In this document: positions 33,985 to 42,923 of the stretch, in pieces
How the letters are laid out: the number at the start of each line of letters is the position of its first letter
Numbering within the stretch: the first letter of the stretch is position 1
Origin: Ruegeria arenilitoris
GTDB taxonomy: Bacteria; Pseudomonadota; Alphaproteobacteria; Rhodobacterales; Rhodobacteraceae
Direction: 5' to 3'
DNA length: 64,000 nt
Assembly: GCF_013035315.1 (NCBI RefSeq)
Contig: NZ_WQHP01000010.1
Span: forward strand, 80,421-144,420
Program-made: the position numbers and the translations under genes
The notes under the pieces: generated by a model
Told to the model about the DNA's origin: nothing
The model's database searches: none
The model's input: only the letters and a program-made list of their open reading frames with translations

Positions 33985-34989
33985 ATACCTATTGGAATTG
34001 GCGTTCGACAAAGCCTCGGAAAATGTCAGCAGACGTTGACTTTTTTCATCCCAAAGATGCAACCGTGCGCAATGAAGGCTCTCAAATAAAGTAATACGCT
34101 GGCAATCTTCCAACTCAGAATGGTCACACAAAACCTCGTTTAGCCGATAAAACGGTATGCGGCTGGCGAGATGGTGAACATGGTGCACACCAATGTTGCC
34201 AGAGAACCACCGCAGGATGCCTGGCAGGGCATAGTGAGAACTGCCATAGAACGCGGCGTTCTGAAGGTTCCAGCCCTCTTCCCGATCCCAAGTCGTGTGT
34301 TCGAACTGGTGTTGAATGTAGAAAAGCCAAATACCAATGGATGATGCGACAATCACGGTTGGCAGGAAAACACACGCCAACACCTCAAAGCCTCCGGCCC
34401 ATAAAATCAGAGCCAATAACCCTGCAATTGCGGCGTTTGTTCCCATCGCACTTGCCCAATACAGCCAGCCCGACCGCATGAAGCCAACAGGTAAGCGGTA
34501 TTGAATAAAGAACGTATAGATCGGCGCAACACCGAACAGGAAGACGGGGTTCCGGGTCAGACGATACGCGGCACGCCCGAACCAATTCCGTTTCAGGTAT
34601 TCCTCAATGGTCAATGTAGGGATGTCACCCATACCACGCCGATCAAGGTTACCGGTTGAGGCATGGTGAATCGCATGGCTTTGCCGCCAAACGTCATAGG
34701 GAGTAACGGTAAGAACACCCAGAACCCGGCCGATCCAATTGCATGCGCGGCGACTTCTAAAGAAAGATCCATGACCACAATCATGCATGATGATGAAGAT
34801 ACGGACCAGAAATGCGGCATTCAGGATGGCCAGAAATATTGCGATCCAGACGCTGAATGACAACGCAAACCACGCTAGGGCCCATAGCGCGAATAAGGGG
34901 AAAACAGTGATCGCAAGTTCAAAAACACTGCGCTTCGCATCGGGCACACGGTACTGCGCGAGCACCCGCGTCCAGTCTTTAGGTTGCAA
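33976..34989 (-). CDS. Membrane fatty acid desaturase (acyl-lipid omega-6/Delta-12 type)
   Basis: This 337-residue membrane di-iron enzyme has its histidine boxes as HDCGH at residues 69-73, HAIHH at 105-109 and HHVHH at 269-273, plus an additional HQFEH at 227-231. Hydrophobic helices flank them. Relatives put a second double bond in membrane acyl chains and often respond to cold. The next gene upstream is a cold-shock protein, with a strong terminator between the two; the pairing suggests a cold-adaptation pair but not a single transcript. Confidence 0.9.
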   Translation of the reverse strand: MQPKDWTRVLAQYRVPDAKRSVFELAITVFPLFALWALAWFALSFSVWIAIFLAILNAAFLVRIFIIMHDCGHGSFFRSRRACNWIGRVLGVLTVTPYDVWRQSHAIHHASTGNLDRRGMGDIPTLTIEEYLKRNWFGRAAYRLTRNPVFLFGVAPIYTFFIQYRLPVGFMRSGWLYWASAMGTNAAIAGLLALILWAGGFEVLACVFLPTVIVASSIGIWLFYIQHQFEHTTWDREEGWNLQNAAFYGSSHYALPGILRWFSGNIGVHHVHHLASRIPFYRLNEVLCDHSELEDCQRITLFESLHCARLHLWDEKSQRLLTFSEALSNANSNRYLV

Positions 34990-35031
34990 CTTACTTGGTC
35001 TCCGACGGCTTATAGTCGCCCATTGTTCAAA

Positions 35032-35053
35032 CGGGCACCCTTATGGGTGCCCG
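35032..35053 (-). terminator. Rho-independent terminator after the cold-shock gene
   Basis: The 9-base-pair perfect stem CGGGCACCC/GGGTGCCCG with an ATAA loop (minus-strand reading) is followed by TTTGAAC. It lies directly downstream of the cold-shock stop and before the desaturase start. Confidence 0.8.
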
Positions 35054-35060
35054 TGAAAGG

Positions 35061-35267
35061 TCAGGCGAGTGCCAGATTGGCGGCGCTTTCGCGTCCGTCA
35101 CGGCCAGCTTCGACGTCGAAAGTAACTTTCTGACCGTCTTTCAATTCGCTAAGGCCGGAACGTTCAACTGCTGAGATATGCACGAACACGTCGCGCTTGC
35201 CATCTTCAGGCTCGATAAAGCCAAAACCTTTGGTTGAGTTGAACCATTTTACTGTGCCATTTGCCAT
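35061..35267 (-). CDS. Cold-shock protein, CspA family
   Basis: This 68-residue single cold-shock domain begins [18 protein letters not shown]. Both RNA-binding motifs are intact: RNP1 KGFGFI (13-18) and RNP2 VFVHI (27-31). It acts as an RNA chaperone that melts secondary structure. GGAGA lies eight bases before the ATG. The long gene-free stretch upstream could hold a structured 5' leader, as in other csp genes, but I could not define one. Confidence 0.96.
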   Translation of the reverse strand: MANGTVKWFNSTKGFGFIEPEDGKRDVFVHISAVERSGLSELKDGQKVTFDVEAGRDGRESAANLALA

Positions 35268-35719
35268 GGTGGAAGTCTCCTAATACGTGCCGCCCGCATC
35301 ATTGCGGCGACTCGGCGTGGTCGGTCTGAATCGAAAGACTGAACGCCGAATTGGGGAGACAGCAGGTCGAAAAAGAAAAACGTAAGCCTCGTGTATATGG
35401 ACTTCGACTACGCACGATACAAGCCTTGATGCTTTGGCGGACAACAGAGAATTTGAGCCTGTCTGGCTTAGAACTAGGCAAGTAGAGGTGAAACCGTTGC
35501 TCTTCGATCCAAACTTGAAGGTGGCTTGGGTCAGCGGCACAGAAGACTAACGATCATTTTTGGGAAATTATCCTGCTGCATACGAGACAGCGATAAGCGT
35601 CCGTTTTGGTGCCTTGGCGAGACTTTGCAAAGTCCGCTTTCTGCGTATTGCAGTCGTTGGGGCATCGCGCAGAAAACTGCACTTTGGGCTCGAAGAGGAT
35701 GTTCGCCGCACTTTTCATG

Positions 35720-35750
35720 AGTGACTGCTTACTTCGCACAAGCAGTCACT
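35720..35750. repeat. Perfect 11-base inverted repeat with 9-base loop
   Basis: AGTGACTGCTT and AAGCAGTCACT flank ACTTCGCAC with no mismatch. No T-run follows on either strand, so it may be a recombination or protein-binding site rather than a terminator. It lies about 175 bases beyond the 3' end of a tyrosine recombinase gene. Confidence 0.55.
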
Positions 35751-35894
35751 TGGGTGTGATGACGCCCCAGCTACTGACCTGAGCCCAGCGATCCGGGCGG
35801 GAGATTCAACTCAATCGACGACGATGGTGACGCTCGTTTCGGCTCAGAAGCCCGGTGGATGGTCGACACTCATGCGACAATTGCCAGTCACGAA

Positions 35895-35920
35895 AAGCGG
35901 GCGACTCTTGCCGCCCGCTT
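35895..35920 (-). terminator. Rho-independent terminator after the recombinase gene
   Basis: On the minus strand AAGCGGGCG pairs perfectly with CGCCCGCTT around an 8-base loop and is followed by TT, a T-run of four in all. It begins six bases after the recombinase stop. Confidence 0.85.
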
Positions 35921-35925
35921 AATCT

Positions 35926-36558
35926 TCACACGTCGATCTTTTCTGCGATACTCAGCGCGTCTTCCAATTCAACGCCAAGATATCGAACTGTGCTGTCAAC
36001 CTTGGTGTGGCCAAGCAAGAGCTGCACCGCGCGTAGATTGCCCGTTTTCCGGTAGATCAGTGCCGCTTTTGTGCGTCTCAGCGAATGCGTGCCGTAACCG
36101 TTTGGCTCCAAACCAATCGCCGACACCCAATCGCGGACCAAACGCGCGTACTGTCGCGTCGATATATGCGGCCTTTCGTGGAAGCGGCTTGGGAAAAGGA
36201 AATTGCGTCCAAGCATCTCCGGGCGACATACCCAGGTCCAGATGGACTGGCGGGTATTTTCCGAAACCTCGAATTTGACTGGCCGATTTGTTTTGCTCTG
36301 GACAACTGTCACGCGTTCGCGGACCCGATCACCAGCAACAAGATCGGCTACGTTCAAACGAACGAGATCGCAGCCTCGCAGCTTGCTATCGATCGCAAGA
36401 TTGAAGAGTGCCAAGTCCCTGAGATTGTCCGAGAGTTCAAGCCGGGCGCGGATGGCCCAGACCTGCTTCGCGAGAAGCGGGCGTTTCTGGCCTATATGGC
36501 GACCTTTGTTCCACGGCGGGCGCTTCGGTGTGATGGCAGGAAGTTGAATAATGGACAT
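35926..36558 (-). CDS. Tyrosine recombinase/integrase, catalytic domain only
   Basis: The 210-residue protein carries the full tyrosine-recombinase set: Arg61 (KLRGCDLVRL), Lys89 (QSKTNRP), His158 and Arg161 (HSLRR), His184 (LLGHTK) and Tyr193 (RYLG). The N-terminal arm and core-binding domains of phage integrases are absent, so it is a short form. The ATG at 36556-36558 was chosen before IIQLPAITPKR; a start 18 codons upstream is possible. It has its own terminator. It suggests that the surrounding AT-rich, patchy region was acquired, though no attachment sites could be proved. Confidence 0.85.
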   Translation of the reverse strand: MSIIQLPAITPKRPPWNKGRHIGQKRPLLAKQVWAIRARLELSDNLRDLALFNLAIDSKLRGCDLVRLNVADLVAGDRVRERVTVVQSKTNRPVKFEVSENTRQSIWTWVCRPEMLGRNFLFPSRFHERPHISTRQYARLVRDWVSAIGLEPNGYGTHSLRRTKAALIYRKTGNLRAVQLLLGHTKVDSTVRYLGVELEDALSIAEKIDV

Positions 36559-36767
36559 CGTTTGTCCTCCATCCTTCCCTCCCTCTCCAGGCACCGACAC
36601 CGTGTCGACCAACTGAATCTATCAGGGAGCTAAAGACAGGTTTCATCAGAGTACGCGACGTTCGTTAGCAGCGCAGCGTATGACCGCATCGAGCCCAAAG
36701 CGGACTGAAATGTGCTCGCAAAATGAATTGCGGCGATAGACATTCTCTTGAGCGGTCTAACCCACCA

Positions 36768-37526
36768 CTAAATGCATTCACCGCCATCGATAACCAGGGC
36801 TTGCCCCGTCATAAAAGCGGATTCATCTGAAGCTAAATAGACGATCCCATGGCCAATCTCTTCAACTGTCGCCCATCGACTCATGGGGATCGCCTGCTCG
36901 ATGTAGCTTTCCAGTTTGGCACGGCCTCCCATCTGCTTTTCGAAGCCTGCATTGAAAGGGGTGTCTACAAATCCTGGACATAGGGCATTGAAACGGATTG
37001 CATGGACAGCGTAGTCGGCTGCCATCTGCCGGACCATCGCAACAGCAGCGTGCTTTGTAGTCGCATAGGCGATCATACCCCGGTCATATTGAACCCCAGA
37101 ATTGGAGGCCGTGACGATCACGCTGCCTCCACCTAGTGATTTCATATGGGGGACGGCTGCACGCGCGGCAATGAAGTGAGCGCGGACATTCAATGCCCAA
37201 GAAGCATCCATTCCATCTGGTTCCACTTCTTCCAGCGTTCCTTCGATCTGCAACCCAGCGTGAGAGTGCAACACGTCAAGCCGACCGAAGTTTTTAACTG
37301 CTTCGTCTATGGTTCTGGTAAGGGCATCGTCATCGGTCACATCAAGCTGTATGGCAGATGCTTGATTTCCCTGCGCAACGATCGCGGCCAAAGTGGCTTC
37401 AGCAAGTGTTGCATCGCGATCGGTTACCACAACATGCGCACCCTCTTGTGCCATTGCCATTGAACCCGCCCGACCAATTCCTGATCCCGCGCCCGTCACG
37501 AGCGCGACCTTACCTGCAAGCCGCAT
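36768..37526 (-). CDS. SDR family oxidoreductase
   Basis: This 252-residue classical SDR has TGAGSGIG at residues 11-18, the catalytic serine region VTASNSG, YATTK as the YxxxK pair, and CPGFVDTPFN after it. The usual NNAG is HSHAG, an atypical adenine-pocket motif. It is the last gene of a five-gene operon after an ABC uptake system (19 bases from the permease), so it probably oxidises the imported compound or its product. The C-terminal ALVIDGGECI is normal for the family. Confidence 0.88.
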   Translation of the reverse strand: MRLAGKVALVTGAGSGIGRAGSMAMAQEGAHVVVTDRDATLAEATLAAIVAQGNQASAIQLDVTDDDALTRTIDEAVKNFGRLDVLHSHAGLQIEGTLEEVEPDGMDASWALNVRAHFIAARAAVPHMKSLGGGSVIVTASNSGVQYDRGMIAYATTKHAAVAMVRQMAADYAVHAIRFNALCPGFVDTPFNAGFEKQMGGRAKLESYIEQAIPMSRWATVEEIGHGIVYLASDESAFMTGQALVIDGGECI

Positions 37527-37544
37527 GTCACTTGGCTCCTTTAT

Positions 37545-38366
37545 TTAATTATTCGATTTTGAGGCGCCTCGGCGCAAAAGCAGCTGCGCTGCTACGAGCA
37601 ACAAGAGCGACGCGCCCATAACCATAGTGCCGATGGCATTGATCTCGGGTGTTACGCCGCGCCGGATGGATGAGAATATGTAGATTGGCAGCGTTGTTTC
37701 TGAGCCAGCTACGAAGAACGCGATGATGAAATCATCAAATGAGAAAGTGAAGCTGAGCAGGAAGCCTGCCAAAATTGCCGGTGCTATCAACGGCAGGGTC
37801 ACCTGTCGAAAGGTGCCCCAGGGCGTCGCAAAGAGGTCAGCCGAAGCTTCCATGAGCGCGCGGTCCATACCCGATAGCCTTGCACGTACGATGATTATGA
37901 CCAGCGCCATTGTGAACATGGTGTGTGCGGCGACAAGCGTGGGCATCCCCATGGAAAGTTGCGGGGGATTTGCTCCATCGGGCCATAGGCTTGCAAGAAG
38001 CGGGTTTAGCCAGCCGAATACGGTGACCAGGGCAATGAGCGTCGCGATGCCGATGACGATACCGGGTATCATTATCGCAATATAAATCATCGCATCAAAC
38101 AAAGTTCGGAGCCATCCCTTAACCCCTTGTAAAGCGATGGCTGCCATGGTTCCGAGAGTGGATGCGAGGCAAGCAGTTATGAATGCCGCAAGCAGACTGG
38201 TCTCGAGCGCGTCCATTACAAATGGGTTGTTCAGCGCTTTACCATACCATTGGGTCGAGAACCCCATGAACTGGCTTGCGTGTCGTCCGGCATTAAAGCT
38301 GAAAAGCGCGATGATGCCGATTGGAATATAGAGAAAAAGGTAGACGCAAATCGCGTATAAGCGCAT
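37545..38366 (-). CDS. ABC transporter permease, spermidine/putrescine type (PotC-like)
   Basis: This 273-residue inner-membrane protein has about six helices. The BPD-transport EAA loop reads EASADLFATPWGTFRQVTLPLIAPAILAG, which contacts the ATPase. The N-terminal YLFLYIPIGIIALFSFNAG is typical of PotC. It is eight bases from the PotB-like gene and partners with it. Confidence 0.92.
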   Translation of the reverse strand: MRLYAICVYLFLYIPIGIIALFSFNAGRHASQFMGFSTQWYGKALNNPFVMDALETSLLAAFITACLASTLGTMAAIALQGVKGWLRTLFDAMIYIAIMIPGIVIGIATLIALVTVFGWLNPLLASLWPDGANPPQLSMGMPTLVAAHTMFTMALVIIIVRARLSGMDRALMEASADLFATPWGTFRQVTLPLIAPAILAGFLLSFTFSFDDFIIAFFVAGSETTLPIYIFSSIRRGVTPEINAIGTMVMGASLLLLVAAQLLLRRGASKSNN

Positions 38367-38373
38367 CGGACCC

Positions 38374-39225
38374 TCACATCAGCGAGACATCTTCGCGCTG
38401 GCCACCCAGGCGCGAGATGAATTTCATGTAAATTGAGACAGTGACAAGCATTACGACAACCAGAGTCATTGCGACCGCCGATCCGTACGCCCAGTTCCGA
38501 GACTGCAGGAACAGGTCCACCAGCGCATTTCCGACGAAAAAGACCTTTCCGCCGCCCAAGATCGCTGGGATCAGAAACTCGCCCATCAGCAAGATGAAGA
38601 CCAGCATGCAGCCAGTTGCGATACCAGGCACCGACAAAGGAAGTGTCACCTGACGGAACGTACGCCATGGGGTAGAGCCGAGATCAGCCGATGCTTCCAG
38701 TAGGCGTTTATCCAGTTTGTCTAAGCTTACAAAAATCGGGAAAACCATCAGAGGTAGATACCCATAGACAATCCCGACAAGCACAGCGAACGGCGTATTT
38801 ATCAGGCGGATATCATCGATGCCGATCGACTCCAGTAAAGCGGGCAAGCCACGCCCCCCAAGGATGAAAATCCAAGCGTATGACCGGATCAGGATCGATG
38901 TCCAGAACGGCACGATCACTAGGATCAACAGCGAAGTTCTCCACTTTGGTGAACAACGCACTGCAAGAAAGTAGGCGAGCGGGTAGGCAATTACCAACGC
39001 AGCGATAGTCCCCAGAGGTGCAAGGATCAAAGTGTTCTTAAACGCCGTCCATCGCGCAGGAAGGTTGGCATATTGTTCCAACGTGAACGCTGGAACGTAG
39101 CCTCCGGCGGCACCCCGTTCGCCAAAGGAAAAGACGAAGACGACCAGCAGAGGAAGGGCTAGCATTACCAAAAGCCATATTCCTGCTGGAGCCAGCAACA
39201 GTGCTTTTCTGCCTCGTTCGGTCAT
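38374..39225 (-). CDS. ABC transporter permease, spermidine/putrescine type (PotB-like)
   Basis: The 283-residue permease has six helices and the EAA loop LEASADLGSTPWRTFRQVTLPLSVPGIATG. It begins with a basic segment and a first helix (GIWLLVMLALPLLVVFVFSFG), as in PotB. The binding-protein gene lies 38 bases upstream. Together with the PotC-like partner it forms the translocation channel. Confidence 0.92.
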   Translation of the reverse strand: MTERGRKALLLAPAGIWLLVMLALPLLVVFVFSFGERGAAGGYVPAFTLEQYANLPARWTAFKNTLILAPLGTIAALVIAYPLAYFLAVRCSPKWRTSLLILVIVPFWTSILIRSYAWIFILGGRGLPALLESIGIDDIRLINTPFAVLVGIVYGYLPLMVFPIFVSLDKLDKRLLEASADLGSTPWRTFRQVTLPLSVPGIATGCMLVFILLMGEFLIPAILGGGKVFFVGNALVDLFLQSRNWAYGSAVAMTLVVVMLVTVSIYMKFISRLGGQREDVSLM

Positions 39226-39263
39226 TTTGTCCTCGTCTTTTCCGATATTGGCGGCCTTGCTGC

Positions 39264-40427
39264 TTAGGCCGACTTGAAGCGGGCGAGCAACTCGGCACGG
39301 TTTGGATCGGTTAGTGTAGCCGCCGCGCCGAACTCGAGTGCATTCAGAAGGTCAGCTGCCGGATAAAGGATCGGATCTTCCAGTAGTTCCTTCGGCAGCA
39401 ACGCATTGGTGCGAGCATCAGCCGATGGATAGCCGTGAGCGAGAACTTCTTTCGCATTAACTTCCGGGTTCAGCAGGAAGTCGATCAAGGCATAAGCGGC
39501 ATCCATATGGGGTGCGCCCTTAGGAATAGCGTAGTAGTCGGACCAGAGTTCACCGCCCTCAGTTCCCAGAACGTAGGCGATTTCAGGCATGTCGACATTC
39601 ATCTGCTTGCCGTCACCTGTCCAGCACATCGTCATCCAGGCGTCACCGTTACGCATCGGTGGCTGATAATCCGACGAGATTGCAAACAGATGCGGTTTGG
39701 CATCCAGCAACAATTTCTCGGCATCCGCCAGTTCCTTCTCATCGACCGAGTTGAAGGAGTAGCCGAAGTATTTCAGGGCATTACCGATGGTGGTGAGTTG
39801 GTAATCATGCACCATTGTCCGGCCTGAGTAACCTTCCATAGTAAGGTCCCAGAACTCTTTCCATGTGGTTGGAGTCGGAGCGCCGTCAAGCTTGCTGGTG
39901 TTCACTGCAAAGCCAGTCGTGCCCCAGTTTTTTGGCACCGCGTAAAGCTGGCCATCGACAGAACCGGCATCGGAAAAGCGCTGTTCGAATGAACCTGCGT
40001 CGTAGTTTGGCAGTTTGGACGTATCGAGCGGGATGATCAGATCTTCACCCACATACGTAGTGATCGTGTAGTTGGTTGGAACGAAAACGTCCCAGCCAGA
40101 CCCTCCAGCCTGTAGTTTTGCCAACATCTCTTCGTTCGAGCCAAAAACATTGACCTGAACATGGGCGCCAGTGGCTTCCGTGAAGGCTTCGAAGTTCATC
40201 TCGTCATGGTAGTTCGGCCATGTGGCGAGGATCACTCGGTCGCCAATGTCCCCGGCAGCAAATGCCGGGCGTGGACGCAACCCAGGAATGGCCGTGCCCA
40301 GAACGGCCGTTGCCATCCCAAGACCTGTCACGCCTAAGAAATGTCGCCGTGTAACCGAACCCTTTTGGTACCGGCGAAGCTCTTCCATGAACTTTTGCTT
40401 GGAAATAGTCCCATTATCCTTGGTCAT
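39264..40427 (-). CDS. Extracellular solute-binding protein, PotD-like, with Tat signal
   Basis: The 387-residue binding protein has a twin-arginine signal, SVTRRHFLGVTGLG (about 24-37), ending in RPAFAAG. The mature part follows the PotD/PotF pattern: NYHDEMNFEAFTEATGAHV, GGSGWDVFVPTNYTI and AVPKNWGTTGFAVN. Export through Tat implies that it folds in the cytoplasm. The ligand may be a polyamine, but this family also binds other cationic or opine-like solutes; the operon's dehydrogenase suggests a catabolic substrate. Confidence 0.92.
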   Translation of the reverse strand: MTKDNGTISKQKFMEELRRYQKGSVTRRHFLGVTGLGMATAVLGTAIPGLRPRPAFAAGDIGDRVILATWPNYHDEMNFEAFTEATGAHVQVNVFGSNEEMLAKLQAGGSGWDVFVPTNYTITTYVGEDLIIPLDTSKLPNYDAGSFEQRFSDAGSVDGQLYAVPKNWGTTGFAVNTSKLDGAPTPTTWKEFWDLTMEGYSGRTMVHDYQLTTIGNALKYFGYSFNSVDEKELADAEKLLLDAKPHLFAISSDYQPPMRNGDAWMTMCWTGDGKQMNVDMPEIAYVLGTEGGELWSDYYAIPKGAPHMDAAYALIDFLLNPEVNAKEVLAHGYPSADARTNALLPKELLEDPILYPAADLLNALEFGAAATLTDPNRAELLARFKSA

Positions 40428-40461
40428 TGTGAACCTCTCTGTTGTTGGATTGCGGGATTTG

Positions 40462-41574
40462 TTATTTTTCCAGGATCAGCAGTGCGCCTTCGCCCCATGA
40501 AACAACGGCCTGCTCTCCTGCATTGAACGTCCCCTCGTTCAATTCCGCTTGCCTTGGCACAAGTACGTGGAAATCACCCAGTGCTTCGTTGCGCGCAAGG
40601 TATTCTGTGTGCTCCCCAAGGAAGATCCGATTTTGAATGGTAACTGGCAGAGCGATTTCAGCTGTGGGTAGCGCGCGGGTCAGCGTGATCTGTTCAGGAC
40701 GGATACTAACGCACACTTCCTGCCCTGCATCTATTGGAATCTCCGGAGTTCCGTGCACCTTTTGGCCACTCGCTAAACGCACAGTGATTTGGTCGGCTGC
40801 TGAGTCAGTCACAGTTGCATCAAAGAAATTTGAGGTGCCTACAAATCCAGCCACGTAGCGGCTGCGGGGCATGTCATAGAGTTCGCGTGGGCTGCCAACC
40901 TGCACAATACTGCCGCCTTCCATCACACAAATTCGGTCGGACATTGAAAGCGCTTCTTCTTGGTCGTGCGTGACGAGGACAAAAGTTATTCCCAGTTGTC
41001 GTTGCAGGTTCTGCAGTTCAAACTGCATTTCTTTTCGAAGCTTTCGATCCAGAGCAGCCATTGGTTCATCAAGCAGCAAAAGCTTGGGCTCGTTTACGAT
41101 CGCACGCGCCAAAGCGACGCGTTGCTGCTGACCACCAGACATCTCCCAGATGCGACGTGGGCCAAACCCACCAAGACGGACAGTTTCCAGCGCTTGCTCA
41201 ACCTTTGTCGCGATTGTTTGTTTGTCTACGCGTGGTCGTTGTTGGCGCAGGCCGTACGCGATGTTGTCGAACACGCTTAGGTGAGGAAAAAGAGCATAGT
41301 GCTGAAACACCATGTTGACTGGGCGATGGTGCGCATCCAAGTCGTTGACGACTTCTCCATCGAGCAACACCTGACCTTCGGTTGGCTTCTCGAAACCTGC
41401 CAACATTCTAAGCGCAGTGGTTTTGCCACAACCAGATGGGCCTAAGAACGACAGGAACTCTCCTTTCCCAATGGAAAGATTCAGGTCTTTGGCGGCGACC
41501 ACATTCCCGAAGGTCTTGGTCACTCCTCGGAGTTCCGCAATCGTCTGCATGGTGACGCTCATGTCAAAGCTCAT
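40462..41574 (-). CDS. ABC transporter ATP-binding protein, PotA-like
   Basis: The 370-residue ATPase has Walker A GPSGCGKT, the Q-loop at MVFQHYALFPHLSVFDN, signature MSGGQQQRVALARA, Walker B LLLLDEPMAALDRK and the switch histidine in LVTHDQEEALS. A C-terminal TOBE domain is present. The ATG at 41572-41574 is favoured over a frame that runs 17 codons further upstream. First gene of the operon, divergent from a LuxR-type regulator. Confidence 0.93.
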   Translation of the reverse strand: MSFDMSVTMQTIAELRGVTKTFGNVVAAKDLNLSIGKGEFLSFLGPSGCGKTTALRMLAGFEKPTEGQVLLDGEVVNDLDAHHRPVNMVFQHYALFPHLSVFDNIAYGLRQQRPRVDKQTIATKVEQALETVRLGGFGPRRIWEMSGGQQQRVALARAIVNEPKLLLLDEPMAALDRKLRKEMQFELQNLQRQLGITFVLVTHDQEEALSMSDRICVMEGGSIVQVGSPRELYDMPRSRYVAGFVGTSNFFDATVTDSAADQITVRLASGQKVHGTPEIPIDAGQEVCVSIRPEQITLTRALPTAEIALPVTIQNRIFLGEHTEYLARNEALGDFHVLVPRQAELNEGTFNAGEQAVVSWGEGALLILEK

Positions 41575-41665
41575 ATACTGCCGTTTTCCTTTTGCTTGAT
41601 TTTTTGGCATTTGTTGGCATACCACTCAAACAAGGAAAAAGTAACAATAACTCGGAATAGCTGTA

Positions 41666-41685
41666 TATACCACAATTGGGGTATA
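41666..41685. promoter_or_regulatory. 20-base near-perfect palindrome upstream of the LuxR-type gene
   Basis: TATACCACAATTGGGGTATA is symmetric about CAATTG, with arms TATACC/GGTATA and one mismatched pair. It lies in the 114-base gap between the divergent potA-like and luxR-like genes, just before the GTG start. Its size suits a LuxR-family box; binding is inference. Confidence 0.55.
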
Positions 41686-41688
41686 GAG

Positions 41689-42483
41689 GTGCTTTTCGAA
41701 AATCTGGAGCGGCGCGTGTACGATTGGATGGAAGAGGCCGGCAGGGTCGTGGAGAAGATCGGAACCCCAGAATTTCCATGTGCTTTGGCAGATGGCATAC
41801 GGCAGGTCGCACCATTTGATTTTACGGTGGTGTTTGGCCATGTCGGAACCGAAGCACCAATAGACCTTCACGACGATTTCCCCAAAAGCAAACGGCGTAT
41901 TTTTGTTGAGGACTACCAAGCCGGGCCCTACGTACTTGATCCATTTTTTTTGGCCGCGACAAAGCCAATAACACCGGGTCTGTACCGCATGCGCGATATC
42001 GCACCGGACAGGTTCTATCAGGGCGAATACTATCGCAGCTATTACAAAAGGACTGGGTTAGCAGAGGAGATTGGCTACTTTATCGATATCCCAGGCGCTG
42101 GGATGGTTGTGGTCTCGCTCATGCGAGCAGAGAAGCCTTTTTCCGCCAAGGAAATTCGTCATTTGCACGCTCTATGGCCGCTCGTTCGGGCAGCCTGTTG
42201 CAAACATTGGAGTGACTTTCCAACGATGGCCCGAGGCGCCGCAGCGAATGGCGTTAGTCGTCGCGTTGATCTAGCATTCCAGGCATTTGGCGATGGCGTT
42301 CTGACGCCACGAGAACGAGAAGTCGTTGAGTTCACATTGAAGGGCCATTCGGCAGAAGCTGTTGGCACAATTCTCGGCATCTCTCCAGGCACAGTCCGCA
42401 TCCACAGACGCAACATTTACGCGAAACTTAGGATCAACTCGCAGGGTGAGCTTTTTTCAAAGTTCATTGAAAAGGCGCTTTAA
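41689..42483 (+). CDS. LuxR-family transcriptional regulator
   Basis: This regulator has about 264 residues. The C-terminal LuxR/GerE helix-turn-helix is clear: LTPREREVVEFTLKGHSAEAVGTILGISPGTVRIHRRNIYAKL. The N-terminal 170 residues (PFDFTVVFGH...GLYRMRDIAPDRFYQGEYYRSYYKR) show no autoinducer-domain signature that I can confirm and may sense the solute imported by the adjacent ABC system. The start is uncertain: the GTG at 41689 is chosen because it follows the palindrome and AGAG, but an ATG 31 codons upstream is also in frame. Confidence 0.82.
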   Translation: MLFENLERRVYDWMEEAGRVVEKIGTPEFPCALADGIRQVAPFDFTVVFGHVGTEAPIDLHDDFPKSKRRIFVEDYQAGPYVLDPFFLAATKPITPGLYRMRDIAPDRFYQGEYYRSYYKRTGLAEEIGYFIDIPGAGMVVVSLMRAEKPFSAKEIRHLHALWPLVRAACCKHWSDFPTMARGAAANGVSRRVDLAFQAFGDGVLTPREREVVEFTLKGHSAEAVGTILGISPGTVRIHRRNIYAKLRINSQGELFSKFIEKAL

Positions 42484-42636
42484 AAGGTTCCTTGAACACC
42501 CACTTTATCCGTTTTGCCGACCTTGCTACCTTGTGACCCAGAAAGCACCAAACATTTGGACGGCACTGTCTGATAGCCAAGGAACCCAAAGGGAGAGGGT
42601 TGGGACGCCCGGGACCCATGTTGGGCTAAATTAATA

Positions 42637-42654
42637 CCCGAAAACGCTTTCGGG
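42637..42654. terminator. Short hairpin between the LuxR-type gene and a small ORF
   Basis: CCCGAAA and TTTCGGG flank ACGC. No T-run follows, so termination is only possible. It is the main feature of the 42484-42719 gap. Confidence 0.4.
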
Positions 42655-42719
42655 CCATTGTCTATCTAACCGGATCAGCCGTTTTAAAAATGGCGTCAAG
42701 ATACGAAAGGCAAAATTTC

Positions 42720-42923
42720 ATGGATGCACCAGTTATCCAGTTGATTTTTATGCTCATCTTGCTGGTTGTCGTGATCTGGCTTTATATCCTGCCGATCACG
42801 ATGGCAGGGCGGCGCAACCGATCCGGTTTGATCTGGTTCCTGATCGGTCTGGTTGGATCACCCCTTTTGGCTATTCTTTTGCTGCTGGCTCTAGGTGACG
42901 CACCCGAACAACCAACAACCTAA
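42720..42923 (+). CDS. Small membrane protein with two helices
   Basis: The 67-residue protein has two hydrophobic helices (VIQLIFMLILLVVVIWLYILPI and SGLIWFLIGLVGSPLLAILLLLAL) joined by a basic loop (MAGRRNRSG). The pattern resembles short phospholipase_D-nuclease N-type or superinfection-immunity-like membrane proteins, without certainty. AAAGG lies ahead of the ATG at 42720; a frame ten codons longer exists. No clear operon partner. Confidence 0.55.
   Translation: MDAPVIQLIFMLILLVVVIWLYILPITMAGRRNRSGLIWFLIGLVGSPLLAILLLLALGDAPEQPTT

Larger units (their letters stand above)
35268..35925. other. Intergenic region with palindromes between csp and the recombinase
   Basis: No gene is evident. 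It contains GACTTTGCAAAGTC (35621-35634), part of the dispersed repeat family, a perfect 11-base inverted repeat at 35720-35750, and the recombinase terminator. The half next to csp is the probable csp promoter and leader. Confidence 0.5.

Noticed and set aside
35280..35540. Small protein gene upstream of the cold-shock gene
   Set aside because: The frame lacks a ribosome site and recognisable sequence and lies where the csp leader and promoter are expected.
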